Assembly (NCBI RefSeq): GCF_000143415.4
Contig: NW_003314263.1
Coordinates: 285,114 to 349,113, forward strand
Length of the DNA: 64,000 bases
Direction of reading: 5' to 3'
Source: Selaginella moellendorffii
Lineage: Eukaryota > Streptophyta > Lycopodiopsida > Selaginellales > Selaginellaceae
The position numbers were made by a program, and so were the translations under genes. Positions 10,365 to 20,863 of this stretch are shown here, one piece after another. Numbering within the stretch: position 1 is the stretch's first letter; each line of letters opens with the position of its first letter. The notes below the pieces were generated by a model, which did not search any database, had not been told where the DNA came from, and saw only the letters and a program-made list of their open reading frames with translations.

Positions 10365-12140
10365 ATGGCTTCAACTCAATCTAGCAAACAGTCCTGGTTC
10401 TACGTCTTATTTCTGGAAGGAACCTCTGTGTTCGATGCTTGGCTAAATTCGTCGTCATTCCAGGTTCGTTGATGTCATTTGAATTTAAAATTCCATTTTC
10501 TTGACGCTTTCTTTCTTTCTTTCTTTCTTTCTTTCCAGGTCTCGCAAGTTCTCCTCACGCTGCCATACTCTTTTGCTCAATTGGGCTTCGTCTCTGGCAT
10601 TGCGTACCAAATTCTCTACGCCGCAATGGGATGCTGGTCGTGCTACATGACATCGAGCCTGTATGTGATTTACAGAGAAAAGAGAGCAATGAGGGCCAAT
10701 ACTTTCGTCGATTATGAAGCCCAGAGCATCCTGGTTTGAGATTTATGAAAGCTTTTCGTATGAGTTGACAATATGTGCTTCTGGATCAGTGGTATGAAGT
10801 GCTCGATGGGTTACTTGGTTCAAATTGGAAGCTCGCCGGATTGGTAGTGAACCTCGGTTATCAGATTCTTACGTGCGTTATCTTCTTGGTCGGCTGTTCA
10901 AGGTATGAGTTTGACAAAATTCGATACTACAATGTCTTCACAAGTTCTTGCATATCAGCTTATCGTACCTACTAAACAGTTATGTGGACAAGAGAACATG
11001 GACAATCCTGCTTGTGTTTTGCTTCATTTTGATCGTTTTTATCCCAAGAGCACAGCACTACCGGATCTGGTCGTGCATAGGAATCGTGGCAACATCTTAT
11101 ACGGCATGGTATATAACCATCGCTACCATTTACCACGGAAAGGTCATCAACGTCTCGATCGTTTTTCTTTCTAAACTAAAATCTTTCACTACAGAATTCC
11201 AATGCTACGCATTCTGCTCCAAACAACACGGCAGGATACTTCGTTGGTGCGACCAACCTGCTCTATACTTTTGGAGGTCACGCGGTAACCATGTAAGCGT
11301 AAGCTCGCCTTTTCTTATTTCATCTCGAAATCTCACTGGAAGAAACAAATCGCAGTGAAATAGTTGATGCGATGAAGAAGCCAGAGAAATTCAAGACGGT
11401 CTACTTCTACTGCTCAGCCTACATACTCACGCTTACTTTGCCGTCCGCCATCGCTGTGTACTGGGCATTTGGAGACTCCATGGCGCACCACGCGTACTCT
11501 ATCGTGGTTCTACCGGACTCTATGTTTCGAGTCACGGCAATCGTGCTCATGCTCGTCCACCAGGTAACTTGATCCAGGTAAAAGAACATATAAAACAGTG
11601 CTTTTCTTTTAACACTTGTTCCCATTCATCCAGTTCATGCAGTTCGGTTTCCTGTCGCTTCCAGTTTTCATGAAATGGGAGAGGCTGCTGGGCATTCATG
11701 GATCTAGCAACTATTACTTGAAATCGATATCCAGAATTCCTGTAGTTCTGGTTATGTGGTTCGTGGCCATTATGGTTCCTTTTATCGGCCTCATCGATTC
11801 GGTTGTGGGAGCGGTGTTTGCGAGCTTCAGTGTCTACGTTTTGCCATGTACGGCTCATATGGTTCTCTTCAAAAGCTCATCGTATAGAATGGCAAGTAAC
11901 TTCTTATTAGACTTTTCTTTCTTCACTAACATATCGCATTTGTTATAGATTTCCGTGGAACAGCCACCCTCTTGGATGCCATGGAATTGGATTGGCATGT
12001 ACTGCGTGAATCTGGCAGTAGTACTGTGGGTTTTGATCGTGGGAGTGGGTTTTGGAGGATGGGCCAGCCTCGTTGCGCTCCGGCATAACATCAATAGCTT
12101 TGGCCTCTTTCCACAGTGCTACCAATGCAAATCGTCTTAG
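10365..12140 (+). CDS. LAX: AUX1/LAX auxin influx carrier family protein
   Basis: Eight exons: 10365-10463, 10539-10733, 10790-10902, 10980-11142, 11195-11292, 11356-11563, 11634-11891, 11949-12140 (441 aa; AUX1 is about 485). These plasma-membrane amino-acid/auxin permeases import IAA with protons. Family blocks are clear: VLLTLPYSFAQLG, QWYEVLDGLLG, DKRTWTILLV, HYRIWSCIGIVATSYTAWY, TNLLYTFGGHAVT, LPSAIAVYWAFGD, LVHQFMQFGF, GFGGWASL and the typical end FGLFPQCYQC. About ten membrane spans are visible. Oddities: intron 7 (11892-11948) starts with GC, not GT, and no GT donor keeps frame. The N-terminus is short and poorly conserved, with a possible reading-frame slip near 10400. The start codon is therefore uncertain; an open frame extends up to 10239. 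The gene begins about 230 bp after the PWP1 stop. Confidence 0.87.
10507..10534 (+). repeat. (CTTT)7 microsatellite at the LAX intron 1 acceptor
   Basis: Seven CTTT units run directly into the splice acceptor CCAG at 10535-10538, forming the polypyrimidine tract of intron 1. Confidence 0.9.
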
Positions 12141-12324
12141 TTCGCTCGACCACCTTGTGAATGGTACGTACAGCTACGTCGTAGAGCTGGAACTTAACTT
12201 GTTTTTGCTCAGGAGCGATTCAGTCTTGCAAGAAAGCTGATCTAGGATTTTCTTCTCACATAGTTTCCAGATCCATGGAAGTTCCTTGGGCTTTCTTTTC
12301 ACGCTGACGTGGGAAAGGTCGAAA

Positions 12325-12720
12325 AACAATGTTAAATGGTGCTTTGGCGAGTAAACACATGGATGCCTTGCAGAATCTAATAGTCAATTGCGATCGTTGG
12401 TTTTTTCCAAGCATGACACTGATGGGCTCCTGCATGGAATCTGAAAATCAATTGTTTTTTTCTTTCCAGTGCTCCCTTAATTTCCAAGTCTTGCGAGAAT
12501 AAGCCTGTGGAATCTCAGTTCTAATGATATACAAACAATGGTGCGAGCTTCTCCAAAGCCTGAAGTACTAATAGTAAAATATAACACTCCGGAAAGGGCT
12601 AGAATTTTTTCGACATAACAGAGGCAACAGGCTTCAGAAGTTGAGCTTTGTCAGGGCTGAAAGCTTTTGATCACACCAACTCATGCTTATCTCTGATACG
12701 GGAGGTTACTTGAATTAAAA
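12325..12720 (+). pseudogene. F-box/LRR gene fragment, copy B
   Basis: Homologous to the longer copy at 51085-52490. Shared words include GGTGCTTTGGCGAGTAAACACATGG, GATATACAAACA.TGGTGCGAGCTTC, GAAGTACTA and CTCATGCTT.TCTCTGATA. It lacks parts of the LRR region and holds stops and frameshifts in every frame. It lies between the LAX stop and the Sel1-like gene. The rest of 12141-12853 shows no other gene. Confidence 0.6.
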
Positions 12721-12853
12721 ACTTGCAAGAAATAAGGTCGCGAATAAGATGGACGACATTGTTTTCTCCCGAGAGGGGGGATCTTCCTTGTCGAGGAGGC
12801 GCAATTTAGGGTAACAGAGCAGCGATGCCAGAGATTTTGGGATTATAGGGCGG

Positions 12854-13181
12854 ATGGTGGAGACGCTGGAGAAGGGTCCGTTGCGCGAGATTGTGGCGCA
12901 GCTCACCAGGCAATGGTTTCTAGAGGCGCTGGAACTTGCCATGGCTGGCGATCGCCAGATGCAACAATTGATTGGCAAAATGTTTTGCACGGGCTATGGA
13001 TGCCACGCCAATCTCAGCCAAGTGAGTATAACTAGTCGATATCTCTTCTTTTCTCTCTTGTATTGATTGTTCTTGGGCGCAGGGAATAGAATGGTTGAAG
13101 AGATCGGGCATGCCCGCCTCCGAGATAGAGGAGTTCCTCCACTCTCCTTCTGATGATGGCGATGCACTGTGACTTTACTTC
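12854..13181 (+). CDS. small Sel1-repeat-like protein, function unknown
   Basis: Two exons, 12854-13021 and 13083-13181, give 88 aa. The 61-bp intron has GTGAGT and CAG borders and keeps frame. The N-terminal half is an amphipathic helix-rich stretch (EIVAQLTRQWFLEALELAM). The centre (QLIGKMFCTGYGCHANLSQGIEWLKRSG) fits one Sel1/TPR-like repeat, with the typical G-Y/K-G-C-x-A/x-N ... A/G-x-x-W-L pattern. An acidic tail (DDGDAL) follows. A single Sel1-like repeat suggests a small protein-interaction module; I cannot assign a pathway. The intact frame and clean splice sites argue for a real gene. Confidence 0.7.
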
Positions 13182-13244
13182 CTCTTGTAAAAACTTTCAA
13201 AGACCAATAAGGTTAGGTTTTTAGGTTTGCTGTTGGTGCCGAAT

Positions 13245-13423
13245 TTTTTTTGAAGTGCCCTGGTGGTGAGAAAGAGATTAGATTGTACTCTACTTAGGTA
13301 ATTGACTATCGTAAGCATTATAAAGCATGGGTGAAGCAGTGTAGTGATGAACTAAAAACGGGCTTGCAGAGGCTAGTACTTTATGGTTGTGACTGGCATT
13401 GATTGGCCAAAGCTTGAGAAATG
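13245..13423 (+). pseudogene. F-box/LRR gene fragment, copy C
   Basis: Shares with copies A and D the words GAACTAAAAACG, GGCTTGCAGA.GCTAGTA and GGCATTGATTGGCCAAAGCTTGA. It has no open frame. It abuts the glutaminyl-tRNA synthetase fragment directly, as if the two were joined by a rearrangement. Confidence 0.5.
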
Positions 13424-13859
13424 GGTGGGATGATCCTTTGCTTCCTGGGCTGCGTCGAAGGGGCGTTCCGCTGAACGCAATCAACAACTTCTGCCGTGCG
13501 TATGAGATTGTCAATGCAAAGCCCAGACGGGATGTTCACGAGGACGATGGTGGTCTTCCAGCCGCTCAAGGTTCATCGCTTCACTATTTCTGTTCTTTCT
13601 TACGACTCCCCATGCACGCAGGTGACGATTATCAATTTTGAAGGGCACGAACAAGACCAGGTTGTGGAGGCGAAGCGCTTCCCGGACGCAAACTCCCCCA
13701 CGTACAAGGTTTGTTAAAAACACGATTTGCACAGAAGAAGGAAGAAATCATCTTTTTCAGACCGTATACATCGAGGGAACGGACTTTTGAGAGCACGACT
13801 ACTTTGGTCTGTCTAGAGGAAAGTCGGTCCTGTTGCGGTATGCATTCCCAATAACGTGC
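13424..13859 (+). pseudogene. Glutaminyl-tRNA synthetase pseudogene fragment
   Basis: Three coding pieces, in order, match a middle/C-terminal stretch of eukaryotic GlnRS. The first reads GWDDPLLPGLRRRGVPLNAINNF, up to about 13495. A shifted frame then gives SPDGMFTRTMVVFQPLK and, after a 53-bp intron-like gap, VTIINFEGHEQDQVVEAKRF ... SPTYK. A second intron-like gap leads to TVYIEGTDF, an in-frame TGA near 13788, then YFGLSRGKSVLLRYAFPIT. The frameshift after INNF, the stop and the missing N-terminal catalytic domain show that it is broken. Retained intron positions mean it came from genomic DNA and not from processed mRNA. No HIGH/KMSKS region is seen nearby. Confidence 0.85.
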
Positions 13860-13978
13860 GTATATGCAGCTGGAAGACTGATATGGAATGAATGAACAGA
13901 GAAAGAGAGAGATCCCTTACACCCTAAGCTAACTGGTTAAAAAGGTGATCACTTGATTGTAGGGACCTACACACATAT

Positions 13979-13980
<2 letters not shown>

Positions 13981-14009
<29 letters not shown>
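13981..14009 (+). repeat. (GA)n microsatellite upstream of the TOPLESS start
   Basis: A run of GA units lies about 70 bp before the ATG at 14081, probably in the 5' leader or core promoter. GA/GAGA tracts are common in plant promoters. It is complementary to the CT run at 14412-14453. Confidence 0.9.
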
Positions 14010-14080
14010 CGGAGACAGAGAGGGGGGGAGGGGGGCACAGCGCAGCGGCAGCGGCGGCAGGGGAAGCAGTCCAAGGAGAT

Positions 14081-14410
14081 ATGTCGTCACTCAGCCGGGA
14101 GCTCGTGTTCCTCATCTTGCAGTTCCTGGATGAGGAGAAATTCAAGGAGACGGTGCACAAGTGAGGAGATTTGTGGTTTGTTCTTGTTGGTGGATGTAAG
14201 TGTTATGTGATTTTGGCAGGCTGGAGCAAGAATCTGGCTTCTTCTTCAACATGAAGTACCTTGAAGATCAGGTCCAGAATGGGGAGTGGGACGAGGTGGA
14301 GAGGTACTTGTCTGGCTTCACCAAGGTGGATGACAATCGCTACTCCATGAAGATTTTTTTGGAGATAAGAAAGCAAAAGTACCTGGAGGCCTTGGACAGG
14401 TGAGTGACTA

Positions 14411-14455
<45 letters not shown>

Positions 14456-17400
14456 GTTTTTTTGCTTTTCTCTTATCTCTTGTGGCGAGCCGGTCTGTGT
14501 TGTTTGCAGGCAAGATAGAGCGAGGGCAGTGGAGATACTAGTCAAGGACCTCAAAGTGTTTGCGTCCTTCAACGAAGATCTGTACAAGGAGCTTACACAG
14601 CTTCTTACGCTGGGAAACTTCAGGTTTGAAGTGTAACAAGGCCCTTTTGTAGGCTGTCCTGACACGCTATGGACTTGGTTGCAGAGAAAACGAACAGCTG
14701 TCCAAGTATACGGACACGAAATCTGCCCGGAACATAATGCTATTGGAGCTTAAGAAACTGATTGAGGCCAATCCTTTGTTCTGGGAGAAGCTTGCATTTC
14801 CGGGGCTCAAAGCGTCACGGCTCCGAACGCTGATTAATCAAAGGTGCGTCCCTGCTTTTCCAGCTACTTCTGTGCTGATAGAAGAAATACATTTCGTTTT
14901 TTTCTTTTTTCCCAGCCTCAATTGGCAACATCAGCTTTGCAAGAATCCTAGGCCCAACCCAGATATCAAAACTCTGTTTGTAGATCATACCTGTGGCGCG
15001 CCGAATGGAGCCCGCGCGCCACCACCAGCAAACAGTACCTTGGTCGGGAGTCTTCCGAAAGGTGGCGGGTTCCCCCCCTTGGGTGCGCACATCGTACGTG
15101 CAACTTGCAGGCTTTACTTTTACTGTCTAACAGCTTTGGTTTTGAAACGTGTACAGCCTTTCCAACCAGCGGCCCCTACAGCTAGTGCACTTGCAGGCGG
15201 GATGGCCAATCCAAATCCTCCGTCACATCCAGGTGTTGTTGGAGAGCCTGCTGCTCTCGCCGGAGCTCTGAACCCAGGTCTGGTTTTTGTTCTATTGCCG
15301 CTTTCAAGTTTTCAGCTGAGTTTCTTTCAGCTGCAATGCTAGAGCGACCCAGGACGCTTCCGCCAGCCACTACGGTTGATTTCCAGACGGCTGATTCCGA
15401 GCACCTAATGAAGCGAAACCGACCTGTTGTGGAAGAGGTCGAGATGAAAGCGATAGTTTGAACTTTGTAAGTGACTTGCAAATGCAGGTGAACTTTCCGG
15501 GACCAAACATTCAGCAAGCGTCATACACGATAGATGATATTCCAAAGACTGTTGCGAGGACCATCAACGAGGGTTCCTGTGTTGCGACAATGGACTTCCA
15601 CCCTTTGCAGCAAGTCATTCTTTTAGGTACAGTGCCCGCCGTGGTAGAAACGCTCTGATCTTTCTTTTTTCTGGCAGTTGGTACAATTGTGGGTGAAATT
15701 GCTATTTGGGATGTGGCCACGCGGGAACGCCTCGCGCTGAAAACGTTCAAAGTCTGGGAGGTTTCAGTGTGTTCTATGCCTCTCCAGGTCTGCTCATGTC
15801 CTTTTTATGTCTAATTCTAGCGTTCTAACGTGCTTTACAGACTGCTCTCGTTGAAGACCCAGCAGTTGCTGTTACGAGGGTTGTTTGGAGTCCAGATGGA
15901 AATTTTATAGGTGCACGCGATTGTCATATGCTGTTGAGCTAACTCGTTTTGCATGCGTGCAGGGGTGGCTTTCAATAAGCACATTGTTCAGGTTTATCAG
16001 TATTTTGGAGGCGTCGAGCTACGGCAGCAAGTGGAGGTATGTACGCATTGTTTATACCTTGTGAAGACGAAAACACCTGAATGTTTCTCTTCCAACAGAT
16101 TGATGCGCATGTGGGGAGTGTGAACGATCTTGCATTTGCCCATCCAAACAAGCAACTGTGCATTATTTCTTGTGGCGATGACAAAACGATCAAGGTCTGC
16201 ATAATCGTTGAGAAAAGTATGGACTGAAAGGGCGATGAAAAAACCAGGTGTGGGATGCGGTGAGTGGTCGCAACAAATACACTTTTGAGGGTCACGAAGC
16301 GCCAGTGTACTCTGTTTGTCCGCATCACAAGGAAAGTATACAGGTAAGATTGTGAGTTGAGCGTGTACTCTGATTTCAACACTGTTGTTCTTGGCAGTTC
16401 ATATTTTCTGCAGCAATGGACGGCAAAATCAAGGCGTGGCTGTACGATTGCTTTGGTTCACGGGGTGACTTGGATGCGCCTGGAAGTTGGTGCACAACAA
16501 TGGCCTACAATGGCACAAGGTTTGTCTCGTTTGTCTCGTTTCTATCGTAAGACACGCGCTAAACGAGGCTGTGTGTTTTGTAGGCTCTTTTCGTGCGGAA
16601 CTAGCAAGGAGGGTGACTCATTCCTTGTCGAGTGGAATGAAAGTGAAGGGGCTATCAAACGCACGTACATTGGATTCCGTAAGAGAATGCCAAACGTTGT
16701 CCAGTTCGACACTAGGAACTGCTTTCTAGCGGTTGGGGACGAGTTCTCGGTCAAGTTCTGGGACATGGACAACATAAACTTATTGACCTCCATCGATGCC
16801 GACGGCGGATTGCCTGTAAGCACTTTTTCGTTTCGATGAAGATTCGTTGCTATAACGTTCTCTGTAGGCTTGCCCGCGAATTCGTTTCAACAAAGAAGGC
16901 TCTTTACTCGCAGTAACAACAATCGACAATGGTTTCAAGATTTTGGCTAATGCAGATGGCTTGCGGCTTGTACGGTCTTTTGAGGGTAACAAAGTACCTC
17001 CGGAAACAAAGGTATGACGGTCTATCCATGAAGGAATTTGTAAATTTGCATGTTTCTTCAGGGGAACGTTGCAAGTGCATCAGGCAGCGGGGTTGTGGCC
17101 ATTGACAGACCAGTTTCGCAACCGGTACCCTTTACTGGAGGGGTATGGACGGAAATTTCTTTTGAAATGCCTTATGACAAATATAACTGCAGAACGGCAT
17201 TGAAAATGGACGCCCGGAGACAAAACCCCGAACTACAGACGACTCAAACAAACTGTGGAAGCTAACTGAAATTGTGGAACCCTCTCATTGTCGTGCATTA
17301 AAGCTGCCAGATACTCTACCAGCAAGCAAGGTACTTGACTATTCGTAAGCTTGAGTCTTTACACTTTCTGCAACAGATATCAAGACTTACCTTCACAAAC

Positions 17401-17688
17401 AATGATCTGGGCTTATTAGCGCTCGCTTCTAGTGCAGTTCACAAGGTTTGGAAATGGTCTCGCAATCCACTTGGAAGAGTATGTGTGATGATCTGAATCT
17501 AGACCTTACCGATACTGACGCTCATTTTGTTCTTACAGGAAACTGCTAGTTTTCCACCACAACTAGCCCAGCCATCAAGTGGGATTCTCATGACCAATGA
17601 TACGACCGAGAACAATCCGGAAGAAGCTGTGCCTTGCATTACCTTGTCAAAGAATGACTCTTACGTGATGCTAGAAGGGTGCTCTTGA
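14081..17688 (+). CDS. TPL: TOPLESS-related transcriptional corepressor, C-terminally truncated
   Basis: Twenty exons: 14081-14160, 14220-14399, 14510-14623, 14685-14843, 14916-15093, 15157-15277, 15331-15437, 15488-15626, 15678-15787, 15841-15910, 15963-16036, 16099-16194, 16248-16343, 16398-16519, 16584-16815, 16868-17011, 17062-17142, 17193-17330, 17377-17478, 17539-17688 (830 aa). N-terminal LisH/CTLH (SSLSRELVFLILQFLDEEKF ... NGEWDEVERYL) binds EAR-motif repressors. A proline-rich linker and WD40 blades follow (VCSMPLQ, DDKTIKVWDA, FEGHEAPVYSVCPHHK, FSCGTSKEG, VKFWDMD). TPL acts in the nucleus in auxin and jasmonate repression. Members are normally about 1130 aa. Here the frame ends seven codons after KNDSY (KNDSYVMLEGCS), so the last ~300 aa of the second propeller are missing. 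The exon 7 donor (15437 or 15452) is uncertain. Confidence 0.9.
14412..14453 (+). repeat. (CT)n microsatellite in TOPLESS intron 2
   Basis: About 20 CT units just inside intron 2, 11 bp from the GTGAGT donor. It is complementary to the GA run at 13981-14009. Confidence 0.9.
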
Positions 17689-20600
17689 GAAGGGAGGAGT
17701 TTAGAAGTTTGACTCGTGACACAAATGAAAATCCAAAGGCCAATCCAATGCACTATTTAAGTGCAAATGAGACTTTAACCTCAGTTTCCTTTGGAGTGAT
17801 TGGTGATATTTCTTTTCAATCGAATATTCAATGAATTGAGAGGCCATGAGTTTATTGGGTCTGGTGTGTAAGAAGATCAAAACCCATTCCCAAGTGAGTG
17901 ATATGTGGCAAGAGTAGTGGCTTGCTTTGTTGGAGGTAATGCTTTACCCCAGAAGTGTTGATAAGCAGTATATCATAACTAAGTAAAGCTTCTAGTGCTA
18001 GAAAAAGATATCCAAACTTATCAAGGAAAGCATATTTTTAACAGCCATTTTTGGTTCAAAGTACTTCTATATATATATTTATTTTTGAACAAAACTTATA
18101 TAAAAAGTACAAATATCTAAAATTGATACCAGTTTTGGTTTTAAAACACATAGATTTGGTTTGCTTCAACAAACCTATAGGGGGCTGGGGTTGTAGAATA
18201 TACTTAGATATTCTATGATATTTTATTATCTAGCAGGTATTATTTGTTTGTATTTATAAGTTATAAGATTTCCTAAACACTTCATAGTATATTTTAGTTT
18301 ATTCTTCTGTATAAACAACTAATTCACACATAGTCCCAACCCAACGTTCTAGCAGAAGCACTCCTTTTGGCATTTGACAAGCAGGTGATGTAATAGAGTG
18401 TTAGCTCCATAAACAGTGTCTCATCCCAAATAGAGGGATGTCATCTTTCAAGCATGGCATCTAAGCATGTGCTTTATGCTCATCTAAGGCCATTGTTTCC
18501 TCCTCATGCAGCAAGTTGCTTTGGAGACAAATATAGACACCACATGAGCATAACCAATATCTCTTGAGATGGACTTCTTAACAACATCATCAAACCCTTC
18601 CCCTTGATTTTAATTGCATTGGAGACAAGTAATGTGGTATGCTTTAATGCTTAAAATTATCAATTCTTCTTGCTGAATGAATAGTATGTCTTGTTTGTTT
18701 AGTGATAAGAGACAAAAGTTATCTTATGGCTGTAATATATATGAATTAGCAAGTTCATGTAGCAGGTTGCTCTTTGATTCTTCAACTTGATAAAATCAAT
18801 CTCCTTTTTTGAATTGTAAGTTTAGTAATCTATCACATTCCTAATATTTATGTCTGCCTCTACATCCTCTATAAGTTTTTGAAGTAACATGTAAGCCTGG
18901 GTATCTAGACAAAACACTTAATGTTCAATCTTGACTACTCTTTAGTTATAGTAGCTTTGCATATATAAAGTTTTTGCTCGAACTAACTAATGACAAATTG
19001 CAATCAGTCCATAAGGCAAAGTTGTGCAATCTACAACATTGAGGTAGATGGACAGATCTCTATGTTGTTTCCATGCTACAAGCCATAGAATACTCATTCA
19101 TCACACGAAGAAAAAGAAAGGATTAAACCTCTTCATACACATACCAAATGATCCTATTAGAGTAATGCTTCATCATAGTAATTCTTGAAAAGTTCAAATG
19201 TGTTCTTCTCTTCTAGAGCTGCGAAATTTGCCAGAGCTATAGGGGAAGTTTGAATACTTCTGTGAAATATTTCTACACTTAGATATCAAAAACCAAAAAA
19301 GAGCATTACCACAATACAATATACTTTGCTATTAGGGTTATAATCTTGGCTGTGCAATCTGGCTAACTCTCCCTTTAATCCTCCAAATCGAACTAACATG
19401 TTGATGGTAGTTGATATAATGGGATTTGCAGTGCATCATAAAACCTCCAAACATCATAGGGTAAAGAATTTTCGAAATCATGACCAAAATGATAAAGAGT
19501 TCATCATATAAGATGAAGTTTGAAACTAAGTCCGAGGTTGAGTCCAAGATTCGGGGGGGGGGGATGGGGATGGTTCTAAAAGGATAGTAGAGATAGACTT
19601 AATTTTGAAGGAACTCTCCAATTGTGTTTCTAAATTGAGTTGAGGTTAAGATTGGGGGGTTGGTGGCTTTGGTGGGAGTGAGCATGGACTCGAGGGGTGC
19701 TAAAGAAGCCATTCAAGAGAAAGCTCAAAAACAACTCTCACTCCCAGAAGGAAAATTGATTGCAATGTTTTTAGCTCAGATAAGATGTTACCCCACTTGA
19801 GTACTAGTCTTTGCTCCTTCTTAAGGGCTTGGGCTTTCCCTTTGAGACGGAGGTGGGAGAGTAGGGGTATCCATACTGGGTTATTAAGACATTTCCCTGT
19901 AAAAGAGATGCACCAAAAGTTTAGGATTTAAAAGGTTTTGTGATTAAATTTTGTTTTACCAAGGGATGTTAGAAACTTGGAAGTTTGGTATGTTTGGCTT
20001 CTTGAGTCTATGGGGAGTGTAGTCTAACTTTAAATTTAGCTTAACCTAAGGAAGGGGATTAAGAGAGAGTTTGGGAATCTATAGATAAATAGATAACACT
20101 TTGTTGCTTGTGTAGTGAGAAGTTGAATTTGAATAAGACCAAGTAAGAGTTGGTAAAATAGGCGGGAACCTTGGCAAGGGAACTTAATTGAGGCTAAGGT
20201 AATAGTTGGATAGACAAAGTAAATTGGCAAATTAGAAAAGGAAAATTTATAACTTAACCACTAAAGAGAGTTTTATTGTGAAGTACCTACTACATAAATT
20301 GTGTGAGAAAAAAATTGTAAGAAACTGAAGATAACAATCCATGGGGTTTAAATATAAAGAAAAAGGGCCCATAAATAAAAGTGCACCCCCTTTTCCAATT
20401 CTTGGGATATTTGGGGTTAAGTATTTTTGGGTTTGAATAATACTGGGTTGAGTAACTTTCCGGAAGTCTAAATTCAAGAGCTTACATTTGGTATTAAAAA
20501 GGTCTTAAATCCGACTCTATTGGTTGGCTAAGGGAATCATACCACATGTTAATTGACATCTGGCATGTTTAGTTTCCTAGGGGTAGGGTGTCAAGAGAGT

Positions 20601-20863
20601 GGGGCTTTCGGGAAAGTTGTGGTTTTCAGCTTCCATTCACGAGGGCGTGAACTTGTAGAGAAACATGGTGAATTGTAAATAACTAAAGAGAATGACTTGA
20701 AAGACGATCCATAGAGTTTAAATATAGAAGGAAAGGGCTTATGAACAAGAGTGCACCCTATTTTCTAATCGGTTAAGGGTTTTGGAATACTTAAAGTTAA
20801 ATGTCCTTAATATTAGATTAGATGACCTCCTAAAAAGTCTAAATTTAGGACATTACACAAATT
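17689..20863. other. AT-rich, gene-poor repeat DNA
   Basis: Base composition becomes AT-rich directly after the truncated TOPLESS gene. No frame of recognisable coding character occurs. Two diverged direct repeats of about 200 bp are visible near 20285-20489 and 20650-20862; both hold a GTTTAAATATA word followed by AAAGGGC and AGTGCACCC, and both end in TTACA. They may be old LTR remnants of another family. An 11-G run lies at 19553-19563. Confidence 0.5.

Noticed and set aside
20285-20862. A complete second LTR element between the two ~200-bp repeats
   Set aside because: The repeats are too diverged and the primer-site-like TTTGGTATTAAAA too weak to define ends; kept only as a note on the region.
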